A stretch of 64,000 bases of DNA from Gp1-AA122 sp036378535 (lineage in GTDB: Bacteria > Acidobacteriota > Terriglobia > Terriglobales > Acidobacteriaceae): the NCBI GenBank assembly GCA_036378535.1, contig DASUWH010000010.1:1-64000 (forward strand), read 5' to 3'. This document shows, one piece after another, positions 26,721 through 34,985 of this stretch (positions are counted from its first letter, which is position 1; the number at the start of each line of letters is the position of its first letter). The notes under the pieces are model-generated. The model saw nothing but the letters and a program-made list of their open reading frames with translations, made no database searches and had not been told where the DNA came from. The position numbers and the translations under genes were made by a program.

Positions 26721-28054
26721 GCCGCGTTCCCTCCGTCGACAGCACGCTGCGCGAATAACGCCGCTCCCAAGGCCCCGGTATAGATAGACTCCGGAGAAAT
26801 ATTCAGGGTTCGTACACCGTAGTTTTGTTGGACCAGACTTTGCAGGGCGGAAACTGCAGCCGGGTTACGTGCGACTCCTCCCGTAAACGTAAACTCGTCA
26901 GAAATTCCTCCGGACCGCGCCAGCAGTGACATGGCTCGCAACATGATCGCGCGGTGCAAACCGGCAAGAATGTCCGGCCGCTTCTGCCCCAACGAGAGAC
27001 GGTCCCGCAGTTCGGCTCCGGCAAAGACCGTGCATGTGCTGTTGATCTTGACGCTGCAAGTACTTTCCTGAGCGAGCCTGCCGAGTTCATGCAGGCCGAG
27101 GTTCATCTCGTCGGCGATATAGCCTAAGTAGCGGCCGCACCCCGCCGCACAGCGGTCATTCATCTGGAAACTGGTGACGATGCCGTTGCGATCCACCTGA
27201 ATCGCCTTGGTGTCCTGGCCACCGATGTCGAGCACGGTGCGCGTGCCTGCAAACATGGCGTGCGCGCCCAAGCCGTGGCAGAGAATCTCGCTGCGGATCT
27301 GTTCTTTCGGGAACGGAAGCCGTTGCCGGCCATAGCCCGTGCCGACCATGCCCAGCACGTGGCATTCGAGCGATCTCACCGACTCGACGGCAAAGCGCAG
27401 TGCCGCTTCGCGTTCGCGGATGTCCGCCGCGGCGGTGGCCAACGTCTGCTCGAGTGCGGTGCCGGCATGGCGTTCAAATCCTCCGCCACCTGAGGCGTTC
27501 TCGACCTCCAGGATGGCGGCGTCGAACAGCCCGCACAGGACGTCGAAAGAAACGTGCTTCGAGTCGTGAAACTGCTCCGCGAACTGCATGTAGTCGGCCG
27601 CGGCCAGATCACGGAAAAAATCGCTTTTCCGCACTGCCAGTTCGCTGAAGTGGCTGGCAACGCGCGATCGCATCGCTTGGCAGATGCGATTCAGTATTTC
27701 CTTGACTGCCTCTCGGCTGGGCGCGTAGCGGGGTGCACCGGCACAGCGGTGCAGCGCCGCCTCCAGGCTCTGTAGTTGTTGCAGGTGTTGCTCCTGACGG
27801 AAATTGCGCACCATGGATCCGATAAACTTGCTGTGGATTCCCGAGAGTTCCGGATCGGCTGCGATGGCATGGCGCATCAGTTCAAATCTGGATTGCACGA
27901 GCGCTTCCTCGCGAACGATCTGGGAAGCGACTTCATAGTTGCTGCGGGTGTTGGTGATGCCGCGACCAATGATGCGACCGCTTCGATCGAGGGCGACGGC
28001 TTTCGTCGTGGTCGAGCCCAGGTCAATGCCGAGCAGAATCTCAACGGCACTCAT
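26717..28054 (-). CDS. bcrA: Benzoyl-CoA reductase subunit A (ATPase/activator type)
   Basis: This is the longer ATPase subunit (445 residues), as in Thauera BcrA and Azoarcus BzdP. The ATP motif is GIDLGSTTTKAVALD; the cluster-binding region is NDRCAAGCGRYLGYIADEMN followed by INSTCTVFAGAEL. An insert of about 120 helical residues (70-200) between the two halves is typical of A rather than D subunits. The extra Cys in CAAGC (usual form CAAGTG) is worth noting. ATG overlaps the bcrB stop by 4 bp. Confidence 0.9.
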   Translation of the reverse strand: MSAVEILLGIDLGSTTTKAVALDRSGRIIGRGITNTRSNYEVASQIVREEALVQSRFELMRHAIAADPELSGIHSKFIGSMVRNFRQEQHLQQLQSLEAALHRCAGAPRYAPSREAVKEILNRICQAMRSRVASHFSELAVRKSDFFRDLAAADYMQFAEQFHDSKHVSFDVLCGLFDAAILEVENASGGGGFERHAGTALEQTLATAAADIREREAALRFAVESVRSLECHVLGMVGTGYGRQRLPFPKEQIRSEILCHGLGAHAMFAGTRTVLDIGGQDTKAIQVDRNGIVTSFQMNDRCAAGCGRYLGYIADEMNLGLHELGRLAQESTCSVKINSTCTVFAGAELRDRLSLGQKRPDILAGLHRAIMLRAMSLLARSGGISDEFTFTGGVARNPAAVSALQSLVQQNYGVRTLNISPESIYTGALGAALFAQRAVDGGNAA

Positions 28055-29349
28055 GCCATCACCCCAGCGACGCGCTTCTGCTCGAGCATCTGCACGTAGC
28101 TCTCGATACGGTTCTTGATATTTGCCGGCGAAAAATATCGCGGGTCCACCAGATCGCTCTCAATAAATCCGCCGGGCACACCTGTCCGCTGCTCGAGTTG
28201 CCGCAGCATCAGTAGCTGTCCAACGCTGAACGAGTTGCAACTCTTGACACTGTTGATCATGAAGCCGTCGGCGCGGTATTCGCGGATGTAGCGCTCCAGC
28301 AGATCGACGCGCGCCGGCAGTCCGAGGTTGGTATAGCAACCCAGGCAGTACTCCGCCAGGCTTTCGAGGGGGCGATTGGGGTCATGGCGGAAGCCACGAT
28401 CGTAGAGTCCACCCACTTTGGTATAGCTGCTGGCCACCACGACAGCGCCTTCGTCGTAGAACATCTTCCAGAACTCGCGGAAGCTCGTCCAGTTGGGCGG
28501 GCCTTCCATCACCAGGCGATAACGCTGGTGCGGCATCGTGCCCTCGGGAGTGACGGGACCGAGTCCCAACCTGACCCGGTCGGCAATCTCTTGGCGCAGC
28601 ACACGGTAATACTCGACGCCCTCGTTCGTGCCGCGGAAAGCGGTGAATATCGGGCCGACGTAGTAAACGCCGCCGAAGTACGCGTCAATCGGTGAGGGCA
28701 CGTTTTTCGCGCTCTCCAGCACCCAAACGAAATCGTCCTCCGCCTTAGCGGAAAGAGCCAGCATCTCGGAAAGTCGAGCCTCATCGTAGTGCCGGCCGCT
28801 GACTTGCTCCAGTTTCGGGATCACCTCGGTGCGCAACTGCTGCACGACGTAGTCGATATGATGTGGTTCAATTCGTCCGTTGGCCAGGTACGGCACGTGC
28901 AGCATGGCCACGGGGCATTGATACTCCTGGCGCAGCAGTTCGAACCACTTGAGAAACGTAAAGCATCCCGTGTAGGACAGCAGCAGCAGGTTGGGACGGG
29001 GAAGCTTGACGCCCGTAGGACCCATGTTGCCCGACTTCAGCATTCCGATATCGCACTTCACATACGTGCAGACATCCTCGCTGTGCCCTTGCTTCTCCGC
29101 TTCCGCGATGTAGTTAGCGGAAAGCTTGCGCATGCCGGACTGGAGCGCGTTGATCTCGGGCAGGATGGGGAGCAGATCGAAGGAGCGCAGCAGTTCGGTC
29201 AAATTCCCGGGAACAAACGTGGAGACGACTGGTCTTCCTTCCGCACTTGCTCGTCCCAGAGATTCGTAGTAGTCACCGATGAGCTGCTTCTGCAGGACCA
29301 TGCTCTGCTCTTTCTGCACGGTCGTGGCCTTCACGGTATCTGCGCTCAT
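28051..29349 (-). CDS. bcrB: Benzoyl-CoA reductase subunit B (2-hydroxyacyl-CoA dehydratase family)
   Basis: The 432-residue product carries cysteines in conserved settings of the catalytic BcrB/BzdO subunit: KCDIGMLKSG, LSYTGCFTFLKWFELL, YCLGCYTNLG and SVKSCNSFSVGQ. With BcrC it binds benzoyl-CoA and 4Fe-4S clusters and performs the two-electron ring reduction to cyclohexa-1,5-diene-1-carbonyl-CoA. The start at 29349 was chosen because it forms a 4-bp ATGA overlap with bcrC. Family members also include 2-hydroxyglutaryl-CoA dehydratase, but the neighbours dch, oah and had settle the substrate class. Confidence 0.92.
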   Translation of the reverse strand: MSADTVKATTVQKEQSMVLQKQLIGDYYESLGRASAEGRPVVSTFVPGNLTELLRSFDLLPILPEINALQSGMRKLSANYIAEAEKQGHSEDVCTYVKCDIGMLKSGNMGPTGVKLPRPNLLLLSYTGCFTFLKWFELLRQEYQCPVAMLHVPYLANGRIEPHHIDYVVQQLRTEVIPKLEQVSGRHYDEARLSEMLALSAKAEDDFVWVLESAKNVPSPIDAYFGGVYYVGPIFTAFRGTNEGVEYYRVLRQEIADRVRLGLGPVTPEGTMPHQRYRLVMEGPPNWTSFREFWKMFYDEGAVVVASSYTKVGGLYDRGFRHDPNRPLESLAEYCLGCYTNLGLPARVDLLERYIREYRADGFMINSVKSCNSFSVGQLLMLRQLEQRTGVPGGFIESDLVDPRYFSPANIKNRIESYVQMLEQKRVAGVMA

Positions 29350-30515
29350 GCCTCGCTCCACAGCCGAATGGAATCCGAGAAGGTGCCAGCCTGTTCCCGG
29401 ATGACGGCGAATTGTCCCGTGTCCTCGGAGTACTTGAACTGCGTGTGGGGAATGTGTTCGCGCTCCAGGGCGGCGACCAGCAGAGGCTGCTCGAGCAGGG
29501 CGGGATCGCAAAAACTCGGAGCACAAAAAATGACGCCATCCGCACGATTCTGCCGCACCGCATCGACCAGCCAGCGGCCGCGTTGCCCGTCGGGCGCATA
29601 GCACGACGCTGTGGCTGCGCTTTGCGTGAGGTAAGCGTGAGCCAGGTTTTCGATCGCGTCACCGTCCTCGGGGACCTCGCTCGTGAACCAGCGCAACCCG
29701 AGCAGCAGATCGTCGTTCACGATCCAACAGCCGGCGCGTTCCAGCGTAATAAGCAACGCCAGCGGAGGTTGTTCACAGAACATACCCGTCAGCACGACTC
29801 GGCTGCGATCCTCAGGAAGGGCTGATCCCTGGGAAGCCATCTCGAGGTAGCGACGCACCATGGTGGTGTGCTCCTCCGGCGGCAGCACACTGCCTGCGCG
29901 CAAAACGGCATAGACCTGTGATACGGGATAGAGCCAAGGCGATTCACTGCGAGCCTGGTAGAGCTCCCGGATTGCGCGACGGTTCTCGTTGTAAATGAAA
30001 ATGCTGTTGCGGAGATTCTGATCGGTGATTGGTGCGCCCGCCAACCGCGCCATGTCCTCGCGAATCGCCGCCAATTCCCGCCGCCAGAATTCACCTCCAA
30101 CATGGGCGTCGTAATTCTGAGGGAGATCAACATAGCGCACGTAGCGTCCGGGAAAGAGCATGGTCCACATGCCGCTCAGGTTGCGGATGACGTCACATAT
30201 CGAGGGAAACAACATGCCGTCCAGCACATCAAGTCGTCCCGACAATGCCAGTTCGATGGTGCTGCGGGGAATGTGGCAGATGTAACTCTGGAAGTAGGCA
30301 TCGCCACGGATGATTTCCAGCCGGTCGCCTCCGCCGAAGATGCCAACCGGCAACATTCCAGCCGCGTGAATCAGTTCTCGTGGAACATAGATCGGCATGT
30401 ACCCGATCGCCTTGCGCCCGGGCGCGCCTGATTTCCAGTCAGCCACTGCCTTGTAGTCAACATCTTCATACAGAGACCGCGCGCGGCTGAGGACCTGCTC
30501 GAGCTCGGGATTCAC
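29346..30515 (-). CDS. bcrC: Benzoyl-CoA reductase subunit C (2-hydroxyacyl-CoA dehydratase family)
   Basis: The 389-residue partner of BcrB has the family pattern GYMPIYVPRELIHAAGMLPVGIFGG at the N-terminus and candidate cluster cysteines in SYICHIPRST, FPSICDVIRN and FCAPSFCDPALLEQP. The length fits BcrC/BzdN. It is the first reductase subunit of the operon, with the order C-B-A-D as in Thauera aromatica. Its start overlaps the dch stop by 4 bp. Confidence 0.92.
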   Translation of the reverse strand: MNPELEQVLSRARSLYEDVDYKAVADWKSGAPGRKAIGYMPIYVPRELIHAAGMLPVGIFGGGDRLEIIRGDAYFQSYICHIPRSTIELALSGRLDVLDGMLFPSICDVIRNLSGMWTMLFPGRYVRYVDLPQNYDAHVGGEFWRRELAAIREDMARLAGAPITDQNLRNSIFIYNENRRAIRELYQARSESPWLYPVSQVYAVLRAGSVLPPEEHTTMVRRYLEMASQGSALPEDRSRVVLTGMFCEQPPLALLITLERAGCWIVNDDLLLGLRWFTSEVPEDGDAIENLAHAYLTQSAATASCYAPDGQRGRWLVDAVRQNRADGVIFCAPSFCDPALLEQPLLVAALEREHIPHTQFKYSEDTGQFAVIREQAGTFSDSIRLWSEA

Positions 30516-31306
30516 CGGAGCACTCCTCTCTCCTCAAATGTCTTCTCCCAGCGTGGCTCACGTTTTTCTATGAAGGCGAGGAGCCCTTCCACGGCATCGG
30601 ACTCCGCCATAAGTTCGTCAAGGTACATGCGCTCAAGTTGCGGCAGGTCCTCTCGCAGTGCCCGCCGCAGCGGGAGGCGGGCAGCGCGCACGATGTAGCG
30701 CAGCGCGAGCGGCGAACGAGGCAGAAAGTGGTCGCGTATCCAGGCTTCCACCGTCGCCTCCAGCTGTCCTTGCGGCGCAGTTCGCACGATCAGCCCTGCT
30801 TCCGCAGATTTGGCAGCATTCCATGCAGCTCCGGTCAACACAAGCTCTGCTGCGCGACTCACACCGATCCGGGCCGGCAAAAGCGCGGCTGCCGCGGGCG
30901 GGAAAACTGCCAGCTTGATTTCGGGACAAGCGAACTGCGCGCCTTCCTCGGCTAGGATGAAGTCGCAAGCGAGTGCCAGTTCAAAACCTCCGCCCAGGCA
31001 CTGCCCGCGCACGGCTGCAAGGGTGACCGCAGGCAGTTCCAGCATTTGTCCAAGCAGTCCGCTGAGGCGCGACAACATGGTCCGGACATTTTCGGGCAGG
31101 TGCTCCTGCACGCTGGCGCCAAAGCTGAAATGCGGGCCTTCCGCCGTGAGAATCATCACCTTGAGTTGTGGCCGATTCCGCAGGTCGTCGAAGGCCACGG
31201 CCAAGGCTGCCATCATGGCCTCGTCTACGATGTTGGCCTTGGGCGCAGCCAATGTGACGCGAGCCACCTGGCCATCGTGCTCAAAGGAGAGGTTCGCGCT
31301 GCTCAT
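30512..31306 (-). CDS. dch: Cyclohexa-1,5-diene-1-carbonyl-CoA hydratase (Dch)
   Basis: A crotonase-fold protein of 264 residues. The oxyanion-hole segments are AAPKANIVDEAMMAAL (first) and AVRGQCLGGGFELALACDFILA (second). Dch adds water to the dienoyl-CoA produced by Bcr and gives 6-hydroxycyclohex-1-ene-1-carbonyl-CoA. The specific role follows from its place between oah and bcrC; the fold alone would only say enoyl-CoA hydratase. The start at 31306 has AAAGGCGGG upstream and overlaps the oah stop (ATGA). Confidence 0.88.
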   Translation of the reverse strand: MSSANLSFEHDGQVARVTLAAPKANIVDEAMMAALAVAFDDLRNRPQLKVMILTAEGPHFSFGASVQEHLPENVRTMLSRLSGLLGQMLELPAVTLAAVRGQCLGGGFELALACDFILAEEGAQFACPEIKLAVFPPAAAALLPARIGVSRAAELVLTGAAWNAAKSAEAGLIVRTAPQGQLEATVEAWIRDHFLPRSPLALRYIVRAARLPLRRALREDLPQLERMYLDELMAESDAVEGLLAFIEKREPRWEKTFEERGVLR

Positions 31307-32409
31307 CGTCCCGCCTTTGTAGTTTCCGGAACTGCCCAGGGCGCCACTTCGGCAATCAACTCCTCGCTCCAGCGCGCGCCCTCTGCCAGACGCTGACGCA
31401 AGCGGACGAAGTCCACCTCGCGTTGCTGCCGGGTGCCGTAGTGGAAAGCGCGAAAACCGGCATTGGCCTCGGTCATCATGTTCAGCGCCAGCCAGGCGCG
31501 GTTGGTTTCGCGATTGCGATCCCAATGTTGCAGCTTGTGTTTCCTCACACTCTCGACAGTCTTGGTCAGGCAATCGGGCATGGTGTGCAGCAACTTGGTG
31601 CAGAGTCCCTCGACCGCTTCATCCAACAAAGAAAGATCGATGGTACCCTTGGACATCAAAGCTTTCCCCGCGTTTCGCGCTTCTCCCGCCTTCCAGTCGC
31701 CGAACACCAGGCGGCCAAATTCGTCGTACTCGCGATCGGTCACGACCAGCGGATTGGAGACATATCTGCCGTCCACTTTGAGTGCGGGAACGATTTGCGT
31801 GAGCCCGCCCAGACGATAGAAGCGGTGGGCGCTCCAGGGCTCGCATAGCGTGGCGCTGAGCATGGCGTTCTCTATGCCAACGAATAGCGGCAGAAAATCG
31901 GTGCTGCCACCATCGGGCGCGGAACCATGCCTCGGTCCTGCCTGGCCGAACACCGCAAGGTCGCTGGCGACGGAAAAATCGCAGGCCATTCCAATCTCTT
32001 GCCCGCCGCCGATTCTCATACCGTTCACGCGGCAGATCACCGGCTTGTCACAAGCGAGGACGGCGCTGACCATATCGTTGAACAAGCGCATGTACTGCCG
32101 GTACTCGCCTGGAGCTCCGGCATAAATCTCCGCATATTCCCGCGTGTTGCCACCCGTGCAGAAGGCCTGGGTGCCCGCGCCCGTGAGTACGACAGCAACT
32201 GCGCCGCGATCATTACTGGCTTCGCGCAGCGCGAGGATAACTTCCTTGATTGACGTCGTAGTGTAGCTATTCAACTCGGGCGGATTGTTCAGAATGATCC
32301 ACACATTGTGCAGCCCGCTCACGCTCACGCCGTCACGGTCGCGCGCGGGTCTGCGCTCCAACAGAATTTCGCTTGGCGAGAGAGGTTCGACCAGGTTGTG
32401 ATCTTTCAT
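31303..32409 (-). CDS. oah: 6-Oxocyclohex-1-ene-1-carbonyl-CoA hydrolase (Oah)
   Basis: This is an extended crotonase-family protein of 368 residues, about 100 longer than simple hydratases, matching Oah/BzdY/BamA. Recognisable stretches are ILNNPPELNSYTTTSIKEVI, FCTGGNTREYAEIY, GMRIGGGQEIGMACDFSVA and GPRHGSAPDGGSTDFLP. Oah hydrolyses the ring C-C bond to give 3-hydroxypimelyl-CoA; bamA-type genes are the standard marker of anaerobic aromatic degradation. It lies between had and dch with 4-bp overlaps. Confidence 0.95.
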   Translation of the reverse strand: MKDHNLVEPLSPSEILLERRPARDRDGVSVSGLHNVWIILNNPPELNSYTTTSIKEVILALREASNDRGAVAVVLTGAGTQAFCTGGNTREYAEIYAGAPGEYRQYMRLFNDMVSAVLACDKPVICRVNGMRIGGGQEIGMACDFSVASDLAVFGQAGPRHGSAPDGGSTDFLPLFVGIENAMLSATLCEPWSAHRFYRLGGLTQIVPALKVDGRYVSNPLVVTDREYDEFGRLVFGDWKAGEARNAGKALMSKGTIDLSLLDEAVEGLCTKLLHTMPDCLTKTVESVRKHKLQHWDRNRETNRAWLALNMMTEANAGFRAFHYGTRQQREVDFVRLRQRLAEGARWSEELIAEVAPWAVPETTKAGR

Positions 32410-33527
32410 AGCTTTGTTCCTTGGTTGTTGTCCGGCGACTGCGGCACCAGCACAGCTCGCCGACGGAGTTGGTGATGATGGACCGCCTCAAGAACCTGCT
32501 GGGCCTCCTCGAGTGGGTGTATCTCGATAAAAGGCGGAATATGAATCTTCCCCTCGAGCACCAGGGCCAGCGCGTTCGGGTACTGATCGGGAGGGCATCC
32601 CCAATTTCCGCGAGCGGTGGCATCGAAGGCCATCAGGTTCGACAGGCGTACTTCGACCTTCTGTGCGGTATAGCCAACGATGGCCAGGTGAGCCCCTGGG
32701 TCGAGCAAGCTGAACGCTGTCTGTTGCCCGGATGCCGTCCCGCTGGTTTCGAAGATCTTGAGGCCGATCCCGCGCCGGCCGCTCTGCTTGGCGAACGACC
32801 GTACCGCTGACTTCACATCCGCGCACTCGCGTGCGTTCAGTGCGAGTGCGGCACCGTGCGCCGACACGAGGTCCAACCGGTCGGCGTCAACATCGATTGC
32901 GACCACAGCAGCGCCCAGCGCAGCGGCGATTTGCACTCCGAATCCCCCGATCCCACCGGCCCCGACAAAAACCGCGACATCGTCGGCGTTTAGGCCGGAA
33001 CGGTGAATTGCCTCATACGGAGTCGTGACTGCGTCGGCTACGACCGACAGCATCGCCAGGGTGAGTGTTTTGGGAAGGTCGTCGGGTACCGGGCACAAGC
33101 CACGTGCCGGTACGCGCACAAAGGTCGCAAATCCTCCATCGGCATCGTTGCCGGGCATGAACTGTTTGCGGCAAATGGTGGGACGCCCGCTGCGGCAGGC
33201 GGCGCAATCGCCGCAGGGAATTACAGCCGGCACAATGACAGAGCGCCCGATCCAGTTTCGAACGTGCTCCCCTGCTTCGACGACACGGCCGGCGATTTCG
33301 TGTCCGAGGATCAGCGGCAGGGGATGGCGTGTGGGAATGCCTTCGTATGCAAATCCAATGTCAGTGTGGCAAACACCGCAGCCTGCTACCTCGATGATCA
33401 CTTCATCAAGCGAAAGTTCCCCCGCGGCCGTCTCCGTCCAGTCGAACTGACCGCTGGCAACCAGCGCCAACCCTTTGTTTGTAGCGGGGGCGAAACATGC
33501 GCTTTGCGCGGGCAGGGTGGTAGTCAT
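32406..33527 (-). CDS. had: 6-Hydroxycyclohex-1-ene-1-carbonyl-CoA dehydrogenase (Had)
   Basis: A zinc-containing medium-chain dehydrogenase of 373 residues: catalytic zinc at GCGVCHTDIGFAYEG and GHEIAG, structural zinc CGDCAACRSGRPTIC, and Rossmann motif FVGAGGIGGFGVQIA. Had oxidises the Dch product to the 6-oxo compound used by Oah, reducing NAD. It is the first gene of the operon. The start at 33527 follows GAGGAGG at good spacing. Two palindromic sites lie upstream. Confidence 0.92.
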   Translation of the reverse strand: MTTTLPAQSACFAPATNKGLALVASGQFDWTETAAGELSLDEVIIEVAGCGVCHTDIGFAYEGIPTRHPLPLILGHEIAGRVVEAGEHVRNWIGRSVIVPAVIPCGDCAACRSGRPTICRKQFMPGNDADGGFATFVRVPARGLCPVPDDLPKTLTLAMLSVVADAVTTPYEAIHRSGLNADDVAVFVGAGGIGGFGVQIAAALGAAVVAIDVDADRLDLVSAHGAALALNARECADVKSAVRSFAKQSGRRGIGLKIFETSGTASGQQTAFSLLDPGAHLAIVGYTAQKVEVRLSNLMAFDATARGNWGCPPDQYPNALALVLEGKIHIPPFIEIHPLEEAQQVLEAVHHHQLRRRAVLVPQSPDNNQGTKL

Positions 33528-33548
33528 TGGAGGCCTCCTCACCCAAAG

Positions 33549-33566
33549 TTCGAACGATCGTTCGAA
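33549..33566. promoter_or_regulatory. Perfect 18-bp palindrome, TetR-type operator of the benzoyl-CoA operon
   Basis: TTCGAACGATCGTTCGAA lies 22 bp before the had start codon. It is a perfect inverted repeat and matches CNAACGNNCGTTNG, the pattern I recall for the TetR-family acyl-CoA sensor PaaR of Thermus. A repressor bound here would block the 11-gene operon until an aromatic or alicyclic acyl-CoA relieved it. No TetR gene is in the window, so the regulator must be encoded elsewhere. Confidence 0.7.
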
Positions 33567-33605
33567 AACGATGAGCCAAGGCTACGATTGATTGGAGGTC
33601 GAGGA

Positions 33606-33621
33606 AGTGATTGCGATCACA
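33606..33621. promoter_or_regulatory. CRP/FNR-like site upstream of the benzoyl-CoA operon
   Basis: AGTGATTGCGATCACA is a symmetric GTGA-N6-TCAC site 40 bp upstream of the TetR-type palindrome and about 80 bp before had. This is a natural place for an activator. The same pattern occurs three times before the divergent hydrogenase/Hdr operon. Whether the protein senses oxygen (FNR-like) or another signal cannot be told from the site. Confidence 0.6.
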
Positions 33622-33742
33622 TCCCCCTGTGACGGAATCGGCGGATGTGGATCGGTGAGGTCCGGCCGCACCGGCAGTCGTCTGTGCATCTTTATTGTCT
33701 TGCACAAAACCCGGCCGTGCATCTGGTCCTTACAATGGGGCT

Positions 33743-33907
33743 ATGCGAATCCTCATGTTCACCGGAAAGGGTGGCGTCGGCAGGACCAGCTTGGCCGCCG
33801 CGACGGGCGTTCAAACAACACGATCGGCGACGATCCGACCAGGGCTGCATTTTGTTCAAATGCTTACTGGCACCCGAACGACCTTTTCGGACGCATCAAG
33901 CTCATAG
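33743..33907 (+). pseudogene. Remnant of an ArsA-like P-loop ATPase
   Basis: The first 24 codons (MRILMFTGKGGVGRTSLAAA) match the N-terminus of ArsA/GET3-type anion-transporting ATPases with a complete deviant Walker A motif GKGGVGRT. After Val-Gln the similarity ends and the frame runs 30 more residues without motif before a stop, whereas the family needs about 300-400. It looks like a truncated gene start left between two operons. The T-to-R/S changes after GKGGVG are unusual too. A functional 54-residue peptide cannot be excluded but is unlikely. Confidence 0.45.
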
Positions 33908-33957
33908 CTGCATGCGAGGAAATTCGTTCCAGGCTGGGCGCCGGGACGGTCGTCGCG

Positions 33958-34296
33958 TTAACACGTGCGGAAATCAGCCCCGCGACAGCCCGCCTCGTAC
34001 AGTTCTATGCTTTCTCCTGAGAAGACCCAACCTTCTCGGCCGTCAATGAGCCTGATTTTCACCGCGATATGATCCCGCTTCTGAACGACCTTCATAACTG
34101 TCACCTGGTCTTTGGGGCCGATCACAGCGATGAAGTTCGATCCAGGATAATCGGAGGGCGGCGTCAGGCTTCCATAAACGCGAACAGGCCCATAGATGGC
34201 TAGTTCTCTCCGGGTATCTTTAGATTCACAAAAGAACAGCAACGCAGACAGGAAAAGCGTGACCAGGAACACTCCTCGGAGGCGGCGGTGCTTCAT
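33958..34296 (-). CDS. Small exported SH3-like protein
   Basis: The 112-residue product begins with a signal peptide (MKHRRLRGVFLVTLFLSALLFFCES) in which Cys at about position 23 could be a lipidation site. The rest, VYGSLTPPSDYPGSNFIAV, VTVMKVVQKRDHIAVKIRLIDGREGWVFSG, resembles a bacterial SH3-type beta barrel that ends with a GWV motif. Such domains bind cell wall or protein ligands. The ATG at 34296 has GGGGGG upstream. It sits alone between the two large operons and its role is unknown. Confidence 0.65.
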   Translation of the reverse strand: MKHRRLRGVFLVTLFLSALLFFCESKDTRRELAIYGPVRVYGSLTPPSDYPGSNFIAVIGPKDQVTVMKVVQKRDHIAVKIRLIDGREGWVFSGESIELYEAGCRGADFRTC

Positions 34297-34405
34297 TTTG
34301 CACCCCCCTGACCGCTTGCGGAGAAGGTTGGCCAGCGGACTCCACAAGCGGCCAACACTGACGAATAGACTCGCCGCGACCGTAGCACGAGGATCACTGT
34401 TTTGC

Positions 34406-34664
34406 TGTGACTCTAATCACGGCTGCAAGTGACAAGTCCAGGCTGACAAACCCGGGAGGGTGGCGCCTGCTGACCAGCGGGCGTGTTTGCGAATCACATT
34501 TTTTCCGGCCAGCGCGCACGACAGACTGTGACGATTATCACTGCCCTTTGTGAGCGAGTAAGTGCGCGTGTCAGAAGGTATTAAGAAGGTTGGACACCCT
34601 ACCGGACGCAGAGTTTCGATCCCAACGCCTATATCGCGCACGATGATAAGTGACCGGAATCACT
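34406..34664. promoter_or_regulatory. Three CRP/FNR-like sites before the hydrogenase/Hdr operon
   Basis: TGTGACTCTAATCACG (34406-34421), TGTGACGATTATCACT (34527-34542) and AGTGACCGGAATCACT (34649-34664) share the symmetric core GTGAC-N4-ATCAC. Centre distances are 121 and 122 bp, close to eleven or twelve helical turns. The last ends about 100 bp before the first gene. The 34297-34766 gap holds no gene I can support. Same-type site at 33606 lies before the divergent benzoyl-CoA operon, which links the two by control. Confidence 0.65.
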
Positions 34665-34766
34665 GAACATTATCTTTACAAGGTCAAACGTTGGAACGAA
34701 TCGTAACCGTTGTTCTGCAATGAACAACATTCGCGAATTGGACCCAGGGCAAAGTTGGTCAGATTC

Positions 34767-34967
34767 ATGAGCGCGAACCTCGCCACGATCAGCGATGGAA
34801 AGAAGTTCAGGTGGGACGGGCAACTTTACGCTACTCAGGAAGAGGCATCCTGCGTAGAAGAGTCGTATCACCGCGACAAGTTTGAGGTCCGAATGGTAGA
34901 GCAAGACGGCAAGTTCCTCTTGTATACCAGAAGGGTTGTCAAAGAGGTCGTCGTCGCTGCGTCCTAG
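34767..34967 (+). CDS. Conserved small protein leading the hydrogenase/Hdr operon
   Basis: The 66-residue reading from the ATG at 34767 (SDGKKFRWDGQLYATQEEA, then FEVRMVEQDGKFLLYTRRVVKEVVV) is compact, with alternating strands and a helix and no signal or membrane segment. I recall similar small proteins with a DGKKF-WDG start and YTRR-V end near Hdr-like and anaerobic redox genes of other bacteria, but I cannot name a function. It is 18 bp before the QmoC-like gene. A longer frame from 34710 has no better start. Confidence 0.6.
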   Translation: MSANLATISDGKKFRWDGQLYATQEEASCVEESYHRDKFEVRMVEQDGKFLLYTRRVVKEVVVAAS

Positions 34968-34985
34968 CGGGGCCCCCGCCTGGGG

